Notes under the pieces: model-generated
The model's database searches: none
Seen by the model: only the letters and a program-made list of their open reading frames with translations
What the model was told of the DNA's origin: nothing
Made by a program: the position numbers and the translations under genes
Assembly (NCBI GenBank): GCA_023101505.1
Contig: LVZA01000001.1
Location: forward strand, 1,674,001-1,738,000
From: Pasteurellaceae bacterium Pebbles2
GTDB taxonomy: Bacteria; Pseudomonadota; Gammaproteobacteria; Enterobacterales; Pasteurellaceae
Direction of reading: 5' to 3'
Length of the DNA stretch: 64,000 nucleotides
In this document: piece after piece, positions 1-10,202 of the stretch
Position numbering within the stretch: the stretch's first letter is position 1
Layout of the letters: every line of letters begins with the position of its first letter

Positions 1-856
1 TGGGGTCGTGCGGATCTGCGCCAAGAATGCGCCCTTTAATCATCGCATAACGCTCCCAATCTCGCCCTTGTTCCTGATAATAGCTTTCAATGGCGCTGAA
101 GCTCAATGCCAATGCACCACTGTCGCCAAAAGGGCGTAGGCGCATATCTGTGCGGTAAACAAAACCGTCGGGGGTAAATTGGTCGAGGGCGTTAATCAAA
201 CGTTGTCCAAGGCGAATGAAGAATTTTTGATTGTCCACTGAACGGCGAGCGTTCGTGCCTGTAATATCTGTTTCACCGTTGGCTGGGTAGGTGAAAATCA
301 AATCAATGTCGGAGGAAAAATTGAGTTCAAAACCACCCAACTTGCCCATTCCCAAAATATAAAGTTGCTGTGCATTGCCTTGTTCATCGACTGGCACGCC
401 CATTTCAAGGCAAGCTTGCTGATATAGCCAATCACGTGCGCCAATAATCAGGCTTTCGGCTAATTGAGAAAGGCGCACAAAAATTTGCTCCACCGAGCCG
501 ATATTCAGGCTTTGGCAAATGCTTAATCTTGCCATTTCACGGTTACGGAATTGGCGCAAAGTGCGGTATAAATTTTCGTCATTTTTCACCGCACTTTGCG
601 CTTTTTCATTCAATTCTGCATTAAGTTGTGCGGAATAATCTTCTCCCTTAGGCAAATCTAGCGTTTGTTGCACACATTGCAATAAAAAGTGCGGTTGTTT
701 TTTAAAGACTTCTAGCACAAAGTCTGACATTGCAACGGCGGTGGCAAGTTGCTCAATTCGTTGCTGCATTTCAGGATTTGATGAATTCAATAATGCGCTA
801 TTTTCATTTTGAATTAATTGAATAAGAAGTGATTTGTTTTGTTCAAAAGCTAACAT
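1..856 (-). CDS. glnE: Glutamine synthetase adenylyltransferase/adenylyl-removing enzyme, N-terminal part (cut by window edge)
   Basis: Bifunctional enzyme that adds AMP to glutamine synthetase, or removes it, in response to nitrogen status. The reading frame starts at the ATG complementary to 854-856 ([11 protein letters not shown]) and stays open to the left edge, giving about 285 N-terminal residues of a protein that is usually about 950 long. The nucleotidyltransferase signature [12 protein letters not shown] followed by [11 protein letters not shown] is visible, and later [13 protein letters not shown] and [18 protein letters not shown], all hallmark GlnE stretches of the N-terminal adenylyl-removing half. 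The C-terminal adenylylating half lies outside the window. Identification is firm; only completeness cannot be judged. Confidence 0.95.
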   Translation of the reverse strand, partial: MLAFEQNKSLLIQLIQNENSALLNSSNPEMQQRIEQLATAVAMSDFVLEVFKKQPHFLLQCVQQTLDLPKGEDYSAQLNAELNEKAQSAVKNDENLYRTLRQFRNREMARLSICQSLNIGSVEQIFVRLSQLAESLIIGARDWLYQQACLEMGVPVDEQGNAQQLYILGMGKLGGFELNFSSDIDLIFTYPANGETDITGTNARRSVDNQKFFIRLGQRLINALDQFTPDGFVYRTDMRLRPFGDSGALALSFSAIESYYQEQGRDWERYAMIKGRILGADPHDP

Positions 857-926
857 TCGATTGTTCCTAACGGGATTTTGTTTTTATTATCGACGAAATG
901 AACAATATTTTGAAGTGTTTTAGACA

Positions 927-953
927 AGAAAAAGGCTCAACAAAGGTTGAGCC
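927..953 (-). terminator. Rho-independent terminator after the small secreted protein gene
   Basis: An 8-bp perfect stem, GGCTCAAC with GTTGAGCC and a 4-nt loop. On the minus strand it is followed by a T run (TTTTTCTTGTC). It sits between the stop of the 977-1300 gene and the start of glnE, so it should end the small gene's transcript. Confidence 0.8.
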
Positions 954-976
954 GAAAGGAATTATTTTATGCGAGG

Positions 977-1300
977 TTATTCTTGTGCGCCCTTATTTAA
1001 GGTATTTAACTTCGCTAAACCGTGGTCGCAGCTTTTAATTTGTGTAGCTACTTCCATTTCAAGAATTTGTTTTTTACTTTGGTTGAGTTTGTTTTGAATT
1101 TTGTTGAGCTGAGTGTGTGTGCCAGGTTGGCGTTTAGCTTCAGCGAGTAATTTGTCGGTTGCTTGGAATAGTTTTTCGCATTGGGCTGGAATTTTGTTAT
1201 TGATTGCTTTTTCCGCGGCAAAAGCAGGAAGACTTAATGAAAATGCGATGGTTAAATGTGCCAAAAGTGCGGTTAATTTTTTAATTGTTTTTGTTGTCAT
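977..1300 (-). CDS. Small secreted protein, DUF5339-like
   Basis: A 107-residue protein with a clear Sec signal peptide: basic start MTTKTIKKL, hydrophobic core, and AFA cleavage site near residue 28. The mature part is about 80 residues, hydrophilic and helical, with two cysteines (in AQCEKLF and KSCDHGL) that could form a periplasmic disulfide. Small two-cysteine proteins of this kind are common in Pasteurellaceae, and I associate this one with the DUF5339 family from memory of its form; no function is known. An uptake core (ACCGCACTT on the coding strand) encodes the TAL of the signal peptide. It has its own terminator at 927-953. Confidence 0.7.
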   Translation of the reverse strand: MTTKTIKKLTALLAHLTIAFSLSLPAFAAEKAINNKIPAQCEKLFQATDKLLAEAKRQPGTHTQLNKIQNKLNQSKKQILEMEVATQIKSCDHGLAKLNTLNKGAQE

Positions 1301-1576
1301 TTTAGGAACTCGCCTTTGTAAAATAGTCTAAAAAATAGACGGAAATGCCGTCAATTAATACGTTTTAATACGCTCAAATTTTGAGCCTTTATCATAGTTA
1401 AGCGAAACATATCAAAATAATAGGAGGTTGTCTAGCTTTTTTTGCATTTATTATTGGGTTTTATTTCGTGAAAAAACGGCGTTTATGGTTGCAAAAATGT
1501 TAATAAAATCTATAATTTGCGTTGGATCAAATTTTTGTAGTATCACAAATTTCATTTATTTTTGATTTAAGTTCGG

Positions 1577-1598
1577 AAATGTGATCTAGGTAACATTT
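1577..1598 (+). promoter_or_regulatory. CRP-like operator upstream of cydABX
   Basis: The core TGTGATCTAGGTAACA with flanking A and T runs is close to the CRP consensus TGTGA-N6-TCACA; only the right half-site is degenerate. It lies about 235 bp before cydA inside the 480-bp gene-free region 1331-1811. A TATAAAA/TAGAAT stretch around 1616-1636 could hold a promoter. The rest is AT-rich, and I could not identify ArcA or FNR boxes with confidence, although cyd operons are usually controlled by these oxygen sensors. Confidence 0.5.
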
Positions 1599-1811
1599 TT
1601 TGCTATTTTTTATCCCTATAAAAAGTAGTAGAATAGTGCCGATCTTGGGTTATTTTGATAATGTCCTCTATTTTGATAGTGAACCTTGTGAAAATAATTT
1701 TAAAAAAGGTTACTTGTGATATTGAATGTCAGAAGTGAAATCAGGGTGATTACTTATTTTCCAGATAGTAATCGAAGATAATCTTGTAGCGTATTTACAA
1801 GGAGTTGTGAG

Positions 1812-3374
1812 ATGTTAGACGTTGTTGAACTCTCTCGTTTGCAGTTTGCATTAACTGCGTTATATCACTTCTTGTTTGTTCCTTTAACATTAGGTCTTTC
1901 TTTTATTCTTGTAATTATGGAAACGACTTATGTGGTAACAGGCAAAGAAGTTTATAAAGATATGACAAAATTCTGGGGTAAGTTATTTGCAATTAACTTT
2001 GCTCTTGGTGTAACAACCGGTATCACAATGGAATTCCAATTTGGTACTAACTGGTCATATTATTCTCATTATGTGGGTGATATTTTCGGTGCGCCTTTGG
2101 CTATCGAAGCATTATTAGCTTTCTTCCTTGAATCAACTTTCGTTGGTTTATTCTTATTTGGTTGGGATCGTCTATCAAAAGCAAAACATTTACTTGCTAC
2201 TTACTGTGTCGCATTCGGTTCAAACCTTTCTGCGATGTGGATCTTAGTGGCAAATGGCTGGATGCAATTCCCAGTAGCTTCTGAATTTAATTTTGAAACT
2301 ATGCGAATGGAAATGACCAGCTTTTTAGATTTATGGTTAAACCCAATCGCACAAAGTAAATTATTACACACATTATCAGCAGGTTATTTATCAGGCACAA
2401 TGTTTGTGTTAGCGATTAGCTCATTCTATATTTTGAAAGGGCGTGATCTTGGTTTTGCAAGACGTTCATTTGCGATTGCCGCTTCATTCGGTATCGTAGC
2501 AACGGCTGGTGTGCTTGTTTCTGGTGATGAAGCCGCTTTTGAAACCGTAACTAAACAGCCGGTGAAATTTGCCGCAATGGAAGCAGAATGGCACACACAA
2601 GAAGCACCTGCTTCTTGGAGCTTATTTGCAATTCCAAACGATGCAGAACGTAAAAATGATGTAGCGATTTCTATTCCTTATATGGGGGGGCTTATCGCAA
2701 CACGTTCACTTGACGGTACTTACCCTGGTTTAGTGGATTTAGAAGCAGTTAATGAACAACGTGTACGTAACGGTATGGTTGCTTATGGTTTGCTTGAAGA
2801 ATTACGTGCGCAGAAAAAAGCAGGTCAAGTTAGCGAAGAAACTAAAGCAAAATTCTTAGACGTTCGTCAAGATTTAGGCTACGGTCTATTATTAAAACGC
2901 TACACTGACAATGTTGTTGACGCAACTGAAACTCAAATTAAAGCGGCAGCAGCAGACACTATTCCAAATGTAGCACCTGTTTACTTCTCTTTCCGTTTAA
3001 TGGCAGGCATTGCAGGCGCAATCGCCGCTTTAGTCGCTGGTGCATTCTTCTTCGCATTACGTAACACAGCACACAAAATCCCATTATTGCTTAAAGCATT
3101 ATTATGGGGTATGCCATTACCGTGGATCGCTATTGAGTGCGGTTGGTTCTTAGCTGAATATGGTCGTCAACCTTGGGCAATTCAAGATGTATTACCTGTT
3201 GGCGTGGCGAATTCATCATTAACCACTGGAGATCTTTGGTTCTCTATTGGCTTAATTTGTGCGCTTTATACTGTCTTCTTAGTGGCAGAAATGTATTTAA
3301 TGTTCAAATATGGTCGCTTAGGACCAAGTGCATTAAAAACAGGTCGTTACTATTTTGAGCAATCAACTAAATAA
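1812..3374 (+). CDS. cydA: Cytochrome bd ubiquinol oxidase subunit I
   Basis: Catalytic subunit of the high-affinity terminal oxidase, carrying hemes b558, b595 and d in the inner membrane. It oxidises ubiquinol and reduces O2 to water. 520 residues, near the E. coli length. The N-terminal [20 protein letters not shown] holds the conserved His of the heme b595 region, followed by many membrane helices. The family motif [12 protein letters not shown] sits near residue 450. A long hydrophilic Q-loop occupies about residues 245-380, as in the long-loop subfamily. The start has the Shine-Dalgarno AAGGAG nine bases upstream. First gene of cydABX, 14 bp before cydB. Confidence 0.98.
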   Translation: MLDVVELSRLQFALTALYHFLFVPLTLGLSFILVIMETTYVVTGKEVYKDMTKFWGKLFAINFALGVTTGITMEFQFGTNWSYYSHYVGDIFGAPLAIEALLAFFLESTFVGLFLFGWDRLSKAKHLLATYCVAFGSNLSAMWILVANGWMQFPVASEFNFETMRMEMTSFLDLWLNPIAQSKLLHTLSAGYLSGTMFVLAISSFYILKGRDLGFARRSFAIAASFGIVATAGVLVSGDEAAFETVTKQPVKFAAMEAEWHTQEAPASWSLFAIPNDAERKNDVAISIPYMGGLIATRSLDGTYPGLVDLEAVNEQRVRNGMVAYGLLEELRAQKKAGQVSEETKAKFLDVRQDLGYGLLLKRYTDNVVDATETQIKAAAADTIPNVAPVYFSFRLMAGIAGAIAALVAGAFFFALRNTAHKIPLLLKALLWGMPLPWIAIECGWFLAEYGRQPWAIQDVLPVGVANSSLTTGDLWFSIGLICALYTVFLVAEMYLMFKYGRLGPSALKTGRYYFEQSTK

Positions 3375-3388
3375 GTAGGAGTTGTACT

Positions 3389-4525
3389 ATGTTTGATTAT
3401 GAAATTCTACGCTTTATTTGGTGGGTGCTTGTTATCGTCTTAATGATCGGCTTTTCTGTTACAGATGGCTTTGATATGGGCGTATTAACTTTATTACCAT
3501 TCACCGGTAAAAAAGAAGTTGAAAAACGTATTATGATTAACACCATTGCACCGCACTGGGACGGTAACCAAGTTTGGTTATTAACTGCAGGTGGCGCAAT
3601 GTTTGCTGCGTGGCCAATCGTCTATGCGGTATCATTCTCTGGTTTTTATATTGCGATGATTTTAGTTTTAGCCGCTTTATTCTTCCGTCCTGTCGGTCTT
3701 GAATATCGTGCAAAAATTGAAAATCCAACGTGGCGTAAACTCTGGGATATCGGTTTATTCATTGGTGGCTTCGTACCATCACTTGTGATCGGCGTTGCAT
3801 TCGGTAACCTTTTACAAGGCGTGCCATTTGAATTCAACGATATTATGCAAGTGAAATATACTGGCACATTCTTTGAATTATTAAATCCATTTGCGTTACT
3901 TTGTGGTTTAATTAGCTTGTCTATGCTTACCACACAAGGTGCAGCGTGGTTACAAATGAAAACCACCGCAGATTTACGCAACCGTGCTCGTTCAGCAACA
4001 CAAGTTGGCGCATTCGCTACTTTAGTCACTTTCGTACTTGCTGGCGTTTGGTTATTATTCAAAGACGGTTTCGTGGTAACCAGCGTAATCGATCACAATG
4101 CAGCATCTTCACCACTAGGTAAAACAGTGGCTATTGAAAATGGTGCGTGGTTCAAAAATTACAACGAATTACCAATTTTATACATTTTCCCTGTGTTAGC
4201 GGTAGTCGGTGCGTTATTAAATATCGCAGCGTCTAAAGCAAACCGCAGTGGCTTTGCGTTCTTCTTCTCATCAATCACAATGGTTGGTGTGATTGTAACT
4301 TGTGGCGTGGCAATGTTCCCATTCGTTATGCCGTCAATCACTCACCCTGATATGAGCTTATTGATGTGGGATTCTACATCTAGCAAAGCAACCCTAGAAT
4401 TAATGTTCTTCTTAGCATTAGTTTTCGTGGTTATCGCATTGTCTTACACCATTTGGTCATACATCAAAATGTTTGGTCGAATTGATGAAAGCTACATTGA
4501 AGAAAACAAAACTTCAGCATACTAA
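3389..4525 (+). CDS. cydB: Cytochrome bd ubiquinol oxidase subunit II
   Basis: Membrane partner of CydA in the bd oxidase. 378 residues, the usual length, with eight or nine hydrophobic helices. The diagnostic N-terminal FSVTDGFDMGVLTLLPF and the following NTIAPHWDGNQVWLL are present. A Shine-Dalgarno (AGTAGGAG) lies just upstream, and the short 14-bp gap to cydA implies co-transcription and coupled translation. The product ends in a short hydrophilic tail, followed 20 bp later by the small subunit gene cydX. Confidence 0.98.
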   Translation: MFDYEILRFIWWVLVIVLMIGFSVTDGFDMGVLTLLPFTGKKEVEKRIMINTIAPHWDGNQVWLLTAGGAMFAAWPIVYAVSFSGFYIAMILVLAALFFRPVGLEYRAKIENPTWRKLWDIGLFIGGFVPSLVIGVAFGNLLQGVPFEFNDIMQVKYTGTFFELLNPFALLCGLISLSMLTTQGAAWLQMKTTADLRNRARSATQVGAFATLVTFVLAGVWLLFKDGFVVTSVIDHNAASSPLGKTVAIENGAWFKNYNELPILYIFPVLAVVGALLNIAASKANRSGFAFFFSSITMVGVIVTCGVAMFPFVMPSITHPDMSLLMWDSTSSKATLELMFFLALVFVVIALSYTIWSYIKMFGRIDESYIEENKTSAY

Positions 4526-4545
4526 GGTTCAAAAGGAGAAATTCT

Positions 4546-4644
4546 ATGTATTATGTAATCTGGTTAGTAGGTGTTTTGTTTGCTGTTTGGCTTGGTGTCA
4601 AAGTAGCTACTACATTAGAAAATAAAGGCAAATTTGACGAATAG
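4546..4644 (+). CDS. cydX: Cytochrome bd oxidase small subunit CydX
   Basis: A 32-residue single-pass membrane peptide, beginning MYYVIWLVGVLFAVWLGV and ending in a charged tail. Family members (about 30-40 residues, N-terminal aromatic YxxW start, one helix, then Glu/Lys tail) stabilise the heme environment of CydAB. The position directly after cydB and the Shine-Dalgarno AAAGGAG at 4531-4537 support it. It is below the length cut-off of most gene finders. It is slightly shorter than the E. coli homologue (37 residues). Confidence 0.93.
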   Translation: MYYVIWLVGVLFAVWLGVKVATTLENKGKFDE

Positions 4645-4666
4645 TCAATAAGCGTAACATCATAAT

Positions 4667-4702
4667 AAAAGGGGCGTATATCAATGATATATGCCCTTTT
4701 TC
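4667..4702 (+). terminator. Terminator of the cydABX operon
   Basis: A hairpin with arms GGGGCGTATAT and ATATATGCCC, preceded by AAAA and followed by TTTTT. The stem is a diverged relative of the GGGGCGTATG palindromes found elsewhere in the window, so a palindromic repeat may have been recruited as terminator. Confidence 0.75.
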
Positions 4703-4808
4703 ATCTTATTAAGAAAGTCAGTAATTGTTGTGTAATATGGGGCGTACGCGATATGCTCAAAACCATAACCAAAGCTTGCCAAATTCCGCCCCCCTTCCCC
4801 CTTCGGGG

Positions 4809-5405
4809 ACTTCCCCCCGCAAGCAGGGGGAAGGAAAGGATTTAAGGGCAACCAACAAATACGAAAAATAAAGAACATTTCGCTCCCCTGCTTGTAGAGG
4901 GAAGGAAAGGATTTAAGGGCAACCAACAAATACGAAAAAATTAAGAACATTTCGCTCCCCTGCTTGTAGAGGGAAGGAAAGGATTTAGGGGCAACCAACA
5001 AATACGAAAAAATAAAGAACATTTCGCTCCCCTGCTTGTAGAGGGAAGGACAGGATTTAGGGGCAGCCAATAAATATGAAAAAATAAAGAACATTTCGCT
5101 CCCCTGCTTGTAAGGGGAAGGACAGGATTTAAGGGCAACCAACAAATACGAAAAAATAAAGAACATTTTGCTCCCCTGCTTGTAGAAAGAAGGAAAGGAT
5201 TTAGGGGCAGCCAATAAATATGAAAAAATAAAGAACATTTCGCTCCCCTGCTTGTAAGGGGAAGGAAAGGATTTAGGGGTAGCCAATAAATATGAAAAAA
5301 TAAAGAACATTTCGCTCCCCTGTTTGTAAGGGGAAGGAAAGGATTTAAGGGCAACCAACAAATACGAAAAAATAAAGAACATTTCGCTCCCACTGCTTGC
5401 GGGGG
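4809..5405. repeat. 72-bp tandem repeat array, about 8 units
   Basis: The marker CGCTCCCCTG (or a near match) recurs at 4881, 4953, 5025, 5097, 5169, 5241, 5313 and 5385, exactly 72 bp apart each time. Each unit holds a CTTGTAGAGGGAAGGA segment, then GGATTTAAGGGCAACCAA, then AAATACGAAAAAATAAAG. Units differ by a few substitutions. Because 72 is divisible by 3, two long overlapping minus-strand frames stay open through the array (24-residue periodic peptides). These are repeat artefacts with no family resemblance, so I do not call genes. The array ends in GC-rich stem sequences related to the element at 21468-21632. Confidence 0.93.
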
Positions 5406-5457
5406 GAGCTGGGCAAAGCCCTGAGGGGGGCTTTTCTTCGCTCTATGCTTTAGGAAT

Positions 5458-5480
5458 TAGGGCGTATCGCATACGCCCCC
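5458..5480. repeat. REP-like palindrome
   Basis: TAGGGCGTATCGCATACGCC with two more C, a near-perfect inverted repeat of the same family as those beside the transposase at 12739. A degenerate partner (GGGGCGTACGCGATATGC) lies at about 4739-4756 on the other side of the 72-bp array, so the array is bracketed by two such elements. Confidence 0.75.
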
Positions 5481-5508
5481 TTTTTATATTTCCCCATTCT
5501 CAAAGCAT

Positions 5509-5554
5509 AAAAAAGTGCGGTGTAAAAACACAAGATTTTTGCACCGCACTTTTG
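5509..5554 (-). terminator. Uptake-sequence pair acting as terminator of the adhesin gene
   Basis: AAAAGTGCGGTG and CACCGCACTTTT in inverted orientation form a stem with an AT-rich loop, just beyond the stop codon of the minus-strand adhesin gene. Paired uptake cores serving as terminators are typical of Haemophilus genomes. Confidence 0.8.
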
Positions 5555-5571
5555 TTAAAGTTTAAGCTAAA

Positions 5572-8500
5572 TTACCATTGGTAACCTACACCAACCGAGC
5601 CGCCGATGTCGCCACGGGTGTTGCTATCACCTTGTAATTTCAAGATTAACTTGCCGTTGTCGCTTGCACGAGAATAGCCTACTGCAATAGCGCCCTCACC
5701 TTTGAATGTACCTGCTGAAGCAGAAACCATTGATTTGCCTGCAGTGAATACTTGTGGAAGACCTGCTGCAGCACGAGCACCCGCGTGAGCTGCACGGTTT
5801 TTCTTATCAAGGCGATTGATTGTGTTATTCACACTACCAATTTCATTTTTAAGTTGTGAAACGTTCACCGCATCGGTGTCTTTCACGCCTTTAGCTACAT
5901 TTGAAATAACTTTATTGCCAGCGTTAATGCCGTCTTGAGTAATACTTACGCCGCCGACCTTAACTGAATTCACGTCAATATCTTTCGATAAGCCATAGCT
6001 TATTGTCGTACCGCTTTGATTCACTTCTAAGTTTTTGCCTGCTACATAAGTTACCGCATCGCCAGCTTTCACTTTCATACCTGTCGCATTTGGACTACTT
6101 ACTACTTGTGTATCATTTTTCGCTGATTTGACTAAATGACCTGCAGAACTAATCGCTTTCACCACATCACCAGCTGTCGCTAATGCCGATGGGTTGCTTG
6201 GAGCTTGAATTTTGCCGTCATCACCAGCTGGAGCAATAGAGGCTGTATTTGCCGTGATCTTACCGTTCTCAATTTTGATTGTGGTATTATCAGTTTTTGC
6301 CGCTACGGTGTAAGTGGTGCTACCGTCAGCATTAGTGCTTGGTACAACCGAAACGCCTTGATCGCCCTCAACTTTTGAAGTGGCTTGTTTTAACTGTGAA
6401 ACATTTACTGCATCGCTGTCTTTCACACCATTTGCCACATTACTGATGGTTTTACCGCCGTTATCTAAGCCATTTTTGCTTACTTTAACGTCGCCTGCTT
6501 TAACGCCATCTTTGGTTACGGTAATGTCGCCCACTTTCACGCCGCTTGTGTCTAATGTTGTGTCGCCAGCTTTAACGCTGTTTACAACTAAATCGTCAGC
6601 GGTCGCAATAGTGTAAACCATTGTGCCGGTGCTGTCATCGCTAGTTACTTTGATGTTTTTGCCCTCAACAACTGACACTTTTGACGAATTCGCCATTGCA
6701 GCTTTCAACTGACCATAGTTAACTGCATCAGTATCTGCTTCGCCTGCTGCTACGTTGGTAATTTTGTTGCCACCGTTATTCAAGCCAGTTGCCGCCAATG
6801 TAACGCCGCCGACTTTCACGCCTTCATTGTTCAATTTAGTGTTGCCAGCGATTACGCTGTTTACATTCAAGTCTTTAGACAAGCTGATTTCATAATCAGT
6901 ATTGTTGCCGGTTGGCGTGCCTTTTACGCTCAAATTAGTATCTTTAGTTGAAACTGAAGAAGTCAATTCGCTGGCTGTAATCGCTGCGGCTACATCAGTT
7001 GCTGTTGCGAATGTGTCGCCAGCTTTGTCTGAAGTTACTTTACCGTCTTTTACGGTTAGTTTTGCTTTATCAACATTAATTTTAACCGTTGTGGTTTTGC
7101 CGTCGGTATTTTCGCCCTTAACAGTTGTACCTTCGCCATTCGCAAATACAACGGTGTCGTAGGCTTTCACGAAATCTTTCGCATCGCCTGCTTGAATGTT
7201 CCAACCTGAATTCAACACGTCGCCCACTGTTGCAGCGTTGTTGTAGATGTCGCCGATGTTGCTTGGTGCGGTTGCTTCTTGAGTTGGGGCAGCGGCAGCA
7301 GTGTCGCCTAATTTGCCGTTATCCGCTTGCTCCATATCGCCTGTGTTGTAAGCCGGAGCAAGGCTGCCTTTTACGTTTGCCAAAGTAGTCGGCGTGGTGT
7401 TTGTGCCGTCTGCATTTTTCAAGCTGTTAATCACTTCTGCCGGTGCAACCACTGTGCCGTCAGCTTTCACAAATGTGCCGTCCGGTTTTTGATAAAGTGA
7501 ATTGCCTTCTTTGTCGGTATAAGCCACAGGAATTTGCGCCAATGTGCCTTTGGTTACCATATAAAGTTGCGAACCGTTGATTGCATCAGTTGAATCAGCT
7601 GAAACTTTACCCGGAGCAACGTTGATGATTTGGCGTTCTTTTACTTTACCTTCTTTATTACCTACAGACACTACAGCACTTGCCGTACCAGCGAAGCCAT
7701 CATAAAACACGTTGCTTACAGTCGCATTGTTGATTTGGTTAGGTGCGCCGTTGGTAGTGGTTGCAGAAGATTCGCTGCTCAAACTACCCAAAATCACGTT
7801 GTTTGGTGCAGTTGCAGTAATAGCATTGCCCAATGCGTAAGTATTATCACCAGTAACAGTATTTTGCACACCGAATGCACCGCTCCAAGCACCAGTAACA
7901 TTGTTGCCTTTACCCACAGACGTTGCAAAACGACCACTAGCTTTGCTTTCCATACCTACTACAGTTGACGCTTCACCGCTGGCATTAGCTTTATGACCGA
8001 CTGCTACTGATTTTGCTCCGCTTGCTTGAACCTCAGCACCCACAGCTACAGCCGTATCTCCCGCATTTGTGTTATAGCCTAAAGCAGTAGCCCAATAATT
8101 AGAAGCATTTGCCATATGACCTAATGCAGTCGCATTTGAACCCGTTGCAGTAGATTTTTTACCGATTGCTACAGACTGACGACCAGTTGAGTTTGAATCT
8201 GCACCTAAAGCAATCGCGTGTGGACCCGTTGCGACTGAACTTGTACCTATAGCGATTGTTTCAGGGCCAGTACCTGCACGCACATTACGACCAATCGCAA
8301 CTGCATCGGTTGGTGAAGAGTTGTCGCCAAAAGGTTCGATTACATTACCCCAACCGATTGAAGTAGAGTATTGACCTCTTACCGTGTTGTTTGAACCGAA
8401 CGAAATACCGTGTCCAGTGGTGATTTGAGAATCTACACCGAACAAGATGTTATCGGTTTCCCATTTTTGAACTACGTTGTTGCCTGCGGTGCTGACGGTA

Positions 8501-8958
8501 CTCAAGTTGATACCGAGCGCAATGGTGTTGTTGGTATGAATGTCAATGTTCGTACCCACGGCAACTGAGTGTGTACCGTATAAGTTAGCTGGTTGGTTAT
8601 CAGCCGCACCGATGGTAATGTCTGTCCCCACCGCTACCGAATTAGCATCTTTTACGTGGATTGTGTTATTCAAACCTACGGCAACGCCTTTGCTGCCTTG
8701 CACGCTGAGATTATCACCGATAGCAACTGAGTCTGTAGCATTTGAGTTATCAATCGTTGCCTGATTACCCAAGATAGTACTCGCTGTTGCCACCGTTGGG
8801 GCAAGAGAAATCGTTAAAGCAGCTGTAGCGACAGCGGTGCTTAAAAGGTTGCCTTTATTGGTTGAAGATGTGGTTTTGCCTTTTGCACGGCTAATTTCTG
8901 ATACGACTGCGAATGATTGCGTGGCGTGATTCCAAATCACTTTGAATACTTTGTTCAT
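5572..8958 (-). CDS. Trimeric autotransporter adhesin (YadA/Hia type)
   Basis: A 1128-residue surface adhesin secreted by the type V(c) route. It starts with the extended signal peptide region MNKVFKVIWNHATQSFAVVSE, then a hydrophobic core ending near residue 59 (TVATAS). Residues about 75-395 are a YadA-like head of repeated 14-16-residue motifs (SVAIG, SVAVG, AIALG). The first neck is at about 455-468 (TDAINGSQLY); further necks of the form DAVNVSQLK or DAVNYGQLK punctuate the stalk. The last 75 or so residues form the YadA anchor, ending GDIGGSVGVGYQW with a C-terminal aromatic residue. Upstream lies AGAGGA as ribosome site. The receptor cannot be predicted. A hexanucleotide repeat about 240 bp upstream may modulate expression. 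Confidence 0.95.
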   Translation of the reverse strand: MNKVFKVIWNHATQSFAVVSEISRAKGKTTSSTNKGNLLSTAVATAALTISLAPTVATASTILGNQATIDNSNATDSVAIGDNLSVQGSKGVAVGLNNTIHVKDANSVAVGTDITIGAADNQPANLYGTHSVAVGTNIDIHTNNTIALGINLSTVSTAGNNVVQKWETDNILFGVDSQITTGHGISFGSNNTVRGQYSTSIGWGNVIEPFGDNSSPTDAVAIGRNVRAGTGPETIAIGTSSVATGPHAIALGADSNSTGRQSVAIGKKSTATGSNATALGHMANASNYWATALGYNTNAGDTAVAVGAEVQASGAKSVAVGHKANASGEASTVVGMESKASGRFATSVGKGNNVTGAWSGAFGVQNTVTGDNTYALGNAITATAPNNVILGSLSSESSATTTNGAPNQINNATVSNVFYDGFAGTASAVVSVGNKEGKVKERQIINVAPGKVSADSTDAINGSQLYMVTKGTLAQIPVAYTDKEGNSLYQKPDGTFVKADGTVVAPAEVINSLKNADGTNTTPTTLANVKGSLAPAYNTGDMEQADNGKLGDTAAAAPTQEATAPSNIGDIYNNAATVGDVLNSGWNIQAGDAKDFVKAYDTVVFANGEGTTVKGENTDGKTTTVKINVDKAKLTVKDGKVTSDKAGDTFATATDVAAAITASELTSSVSTKDTNLSVKGTPTGNNTDYEISLSKDLNVNSVIAGNTKLNNEGVKVGGVTLAATGLNNGGNKITNVAAGEADTDAVNYGQLKAAMANSSKVSVVEGKNIKVTSDDSTGTMVYTIATADDLVVNSVKAGDTTLDTSGVKVGDITVTKDGVKAGDVKVSKNGLDNGGKTISNVANGVKDSDAVNVSQLKQATSKVEGDQGVSVVPSTNADGSTTYTVAAKTDNTTIKIENGKITANTASIAPAGDDGKIQAPSNPSALATAGDVVKAISSAGHLVKSAKNDTQVVSSPNATGMKVKAGDAVTYVAGKNLEVNQSGTTISYGLSKDIDVNSVKVGGVSITQDGINAGNKVISNVAKGVKDTDAVNVSQLKNEIGSVNNTINRLDKKNRAAHAGARAAAGLPQVFTAGKSMVSASAGTFKGEGAIAVGYSRASDNGKLILKLQGDSNTRGDIGGSVGVGYQW

Positions 8959-9198
8959 AAATCCTCTGATTATTAATATTGAGTTAATTCAATTCCATTT
9001 GAGCATAAACACTTTTCAGAACGAAATGTGTTATGAGGCGAGGGATAAATCGCATCACAATGATGTAATAACGACATTTATCGAACGGCTGTTTTCCTAA
9101 CAGAATTCGATCTATTTTAGCTCAATGAAAAAGCAAAAGGAATATGAAATATACAGAAAAATTGAAAAAATTGCGCTAAATCAAAAAAGCGTAAAATA

Positions 9199-9242
9199 CA
9201 ATGCCAATGCCAATGCCAATGCCAATGCCAATGCCAATGTCA
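9199..9242. repeat. Hexanucleotide tandem repeat (ATGCCA)6 plus a degenerate unit
   Basis: Six perfect ATGCCA units at 9201-9236 and a seventh, ATGTCA. It lies in the 446-bp gene-free region 8959-9404, about 240 bp upstream of the adhesin start. Simple-sequence tracts of this type change length by slipped-strand mispairing. Here it is outside coding sequence, so it could only act through promoter or leader spacing. The rest of this intergenic region is AT-rich without recognisable elements apart from the cmoA terminator. Confidence 0.92.
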
Positions 9243-9330
9243 AGCTATTTTAATGTGAATTTTTTGTGTTTATCTTGTTGAATTGTCAGTGCTTTTTTGA
9301 AAGGTGGAGGGCGGATCAGAGAAGCTCATA

Positions 9331-9377
9331 AAAAAAGTGCGGTGCAAAAAACACAAGAATTTTACACCGCACTTTTA
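9331..9377 (-). terminator. Uptake-sequence pair terminator after cmoA
   Basis: AAAAAAGTGCGGTG and ACACCGCACTTTTA form an inverted pair 28 bp beyond the cmoA stop on the minus strand, with T/A runs on both flanks. Confidence 0.75.
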
Positions 9378-9404
9378 TCTGATTTATCGCATTTTCTTAT
9401 TGTA

Positions 9405-10160
<756 letters not shown>

Positions 10161-10202
10161 TTATTTTAGAAGAAGTTTTTTACTTCGACAAATAATAGTT
10201 TG

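Noticed and set aside
4681-5393. Two long minus-strand frames (233 and 150 codons) through the 72-bp repeats
   Set aside because: They follow from a repeat period divisible by three; both frames are open at once, the peptides are low in complexity and no ribosome site or homology is evident.
4809-5405. CRISPR or tRNA-like array in the 72-bp repeats
   Set aside because: Whole units are repeated without unique spacers, and no cloverleaf can be drawn.
6380-8764. Several plus-strand frames of 74-112 codons opposite the adhesin gene
   Set aside because: Antisense shadows of a repetitive, Ala/Val/Gly-rich coding sequence; no independent support.
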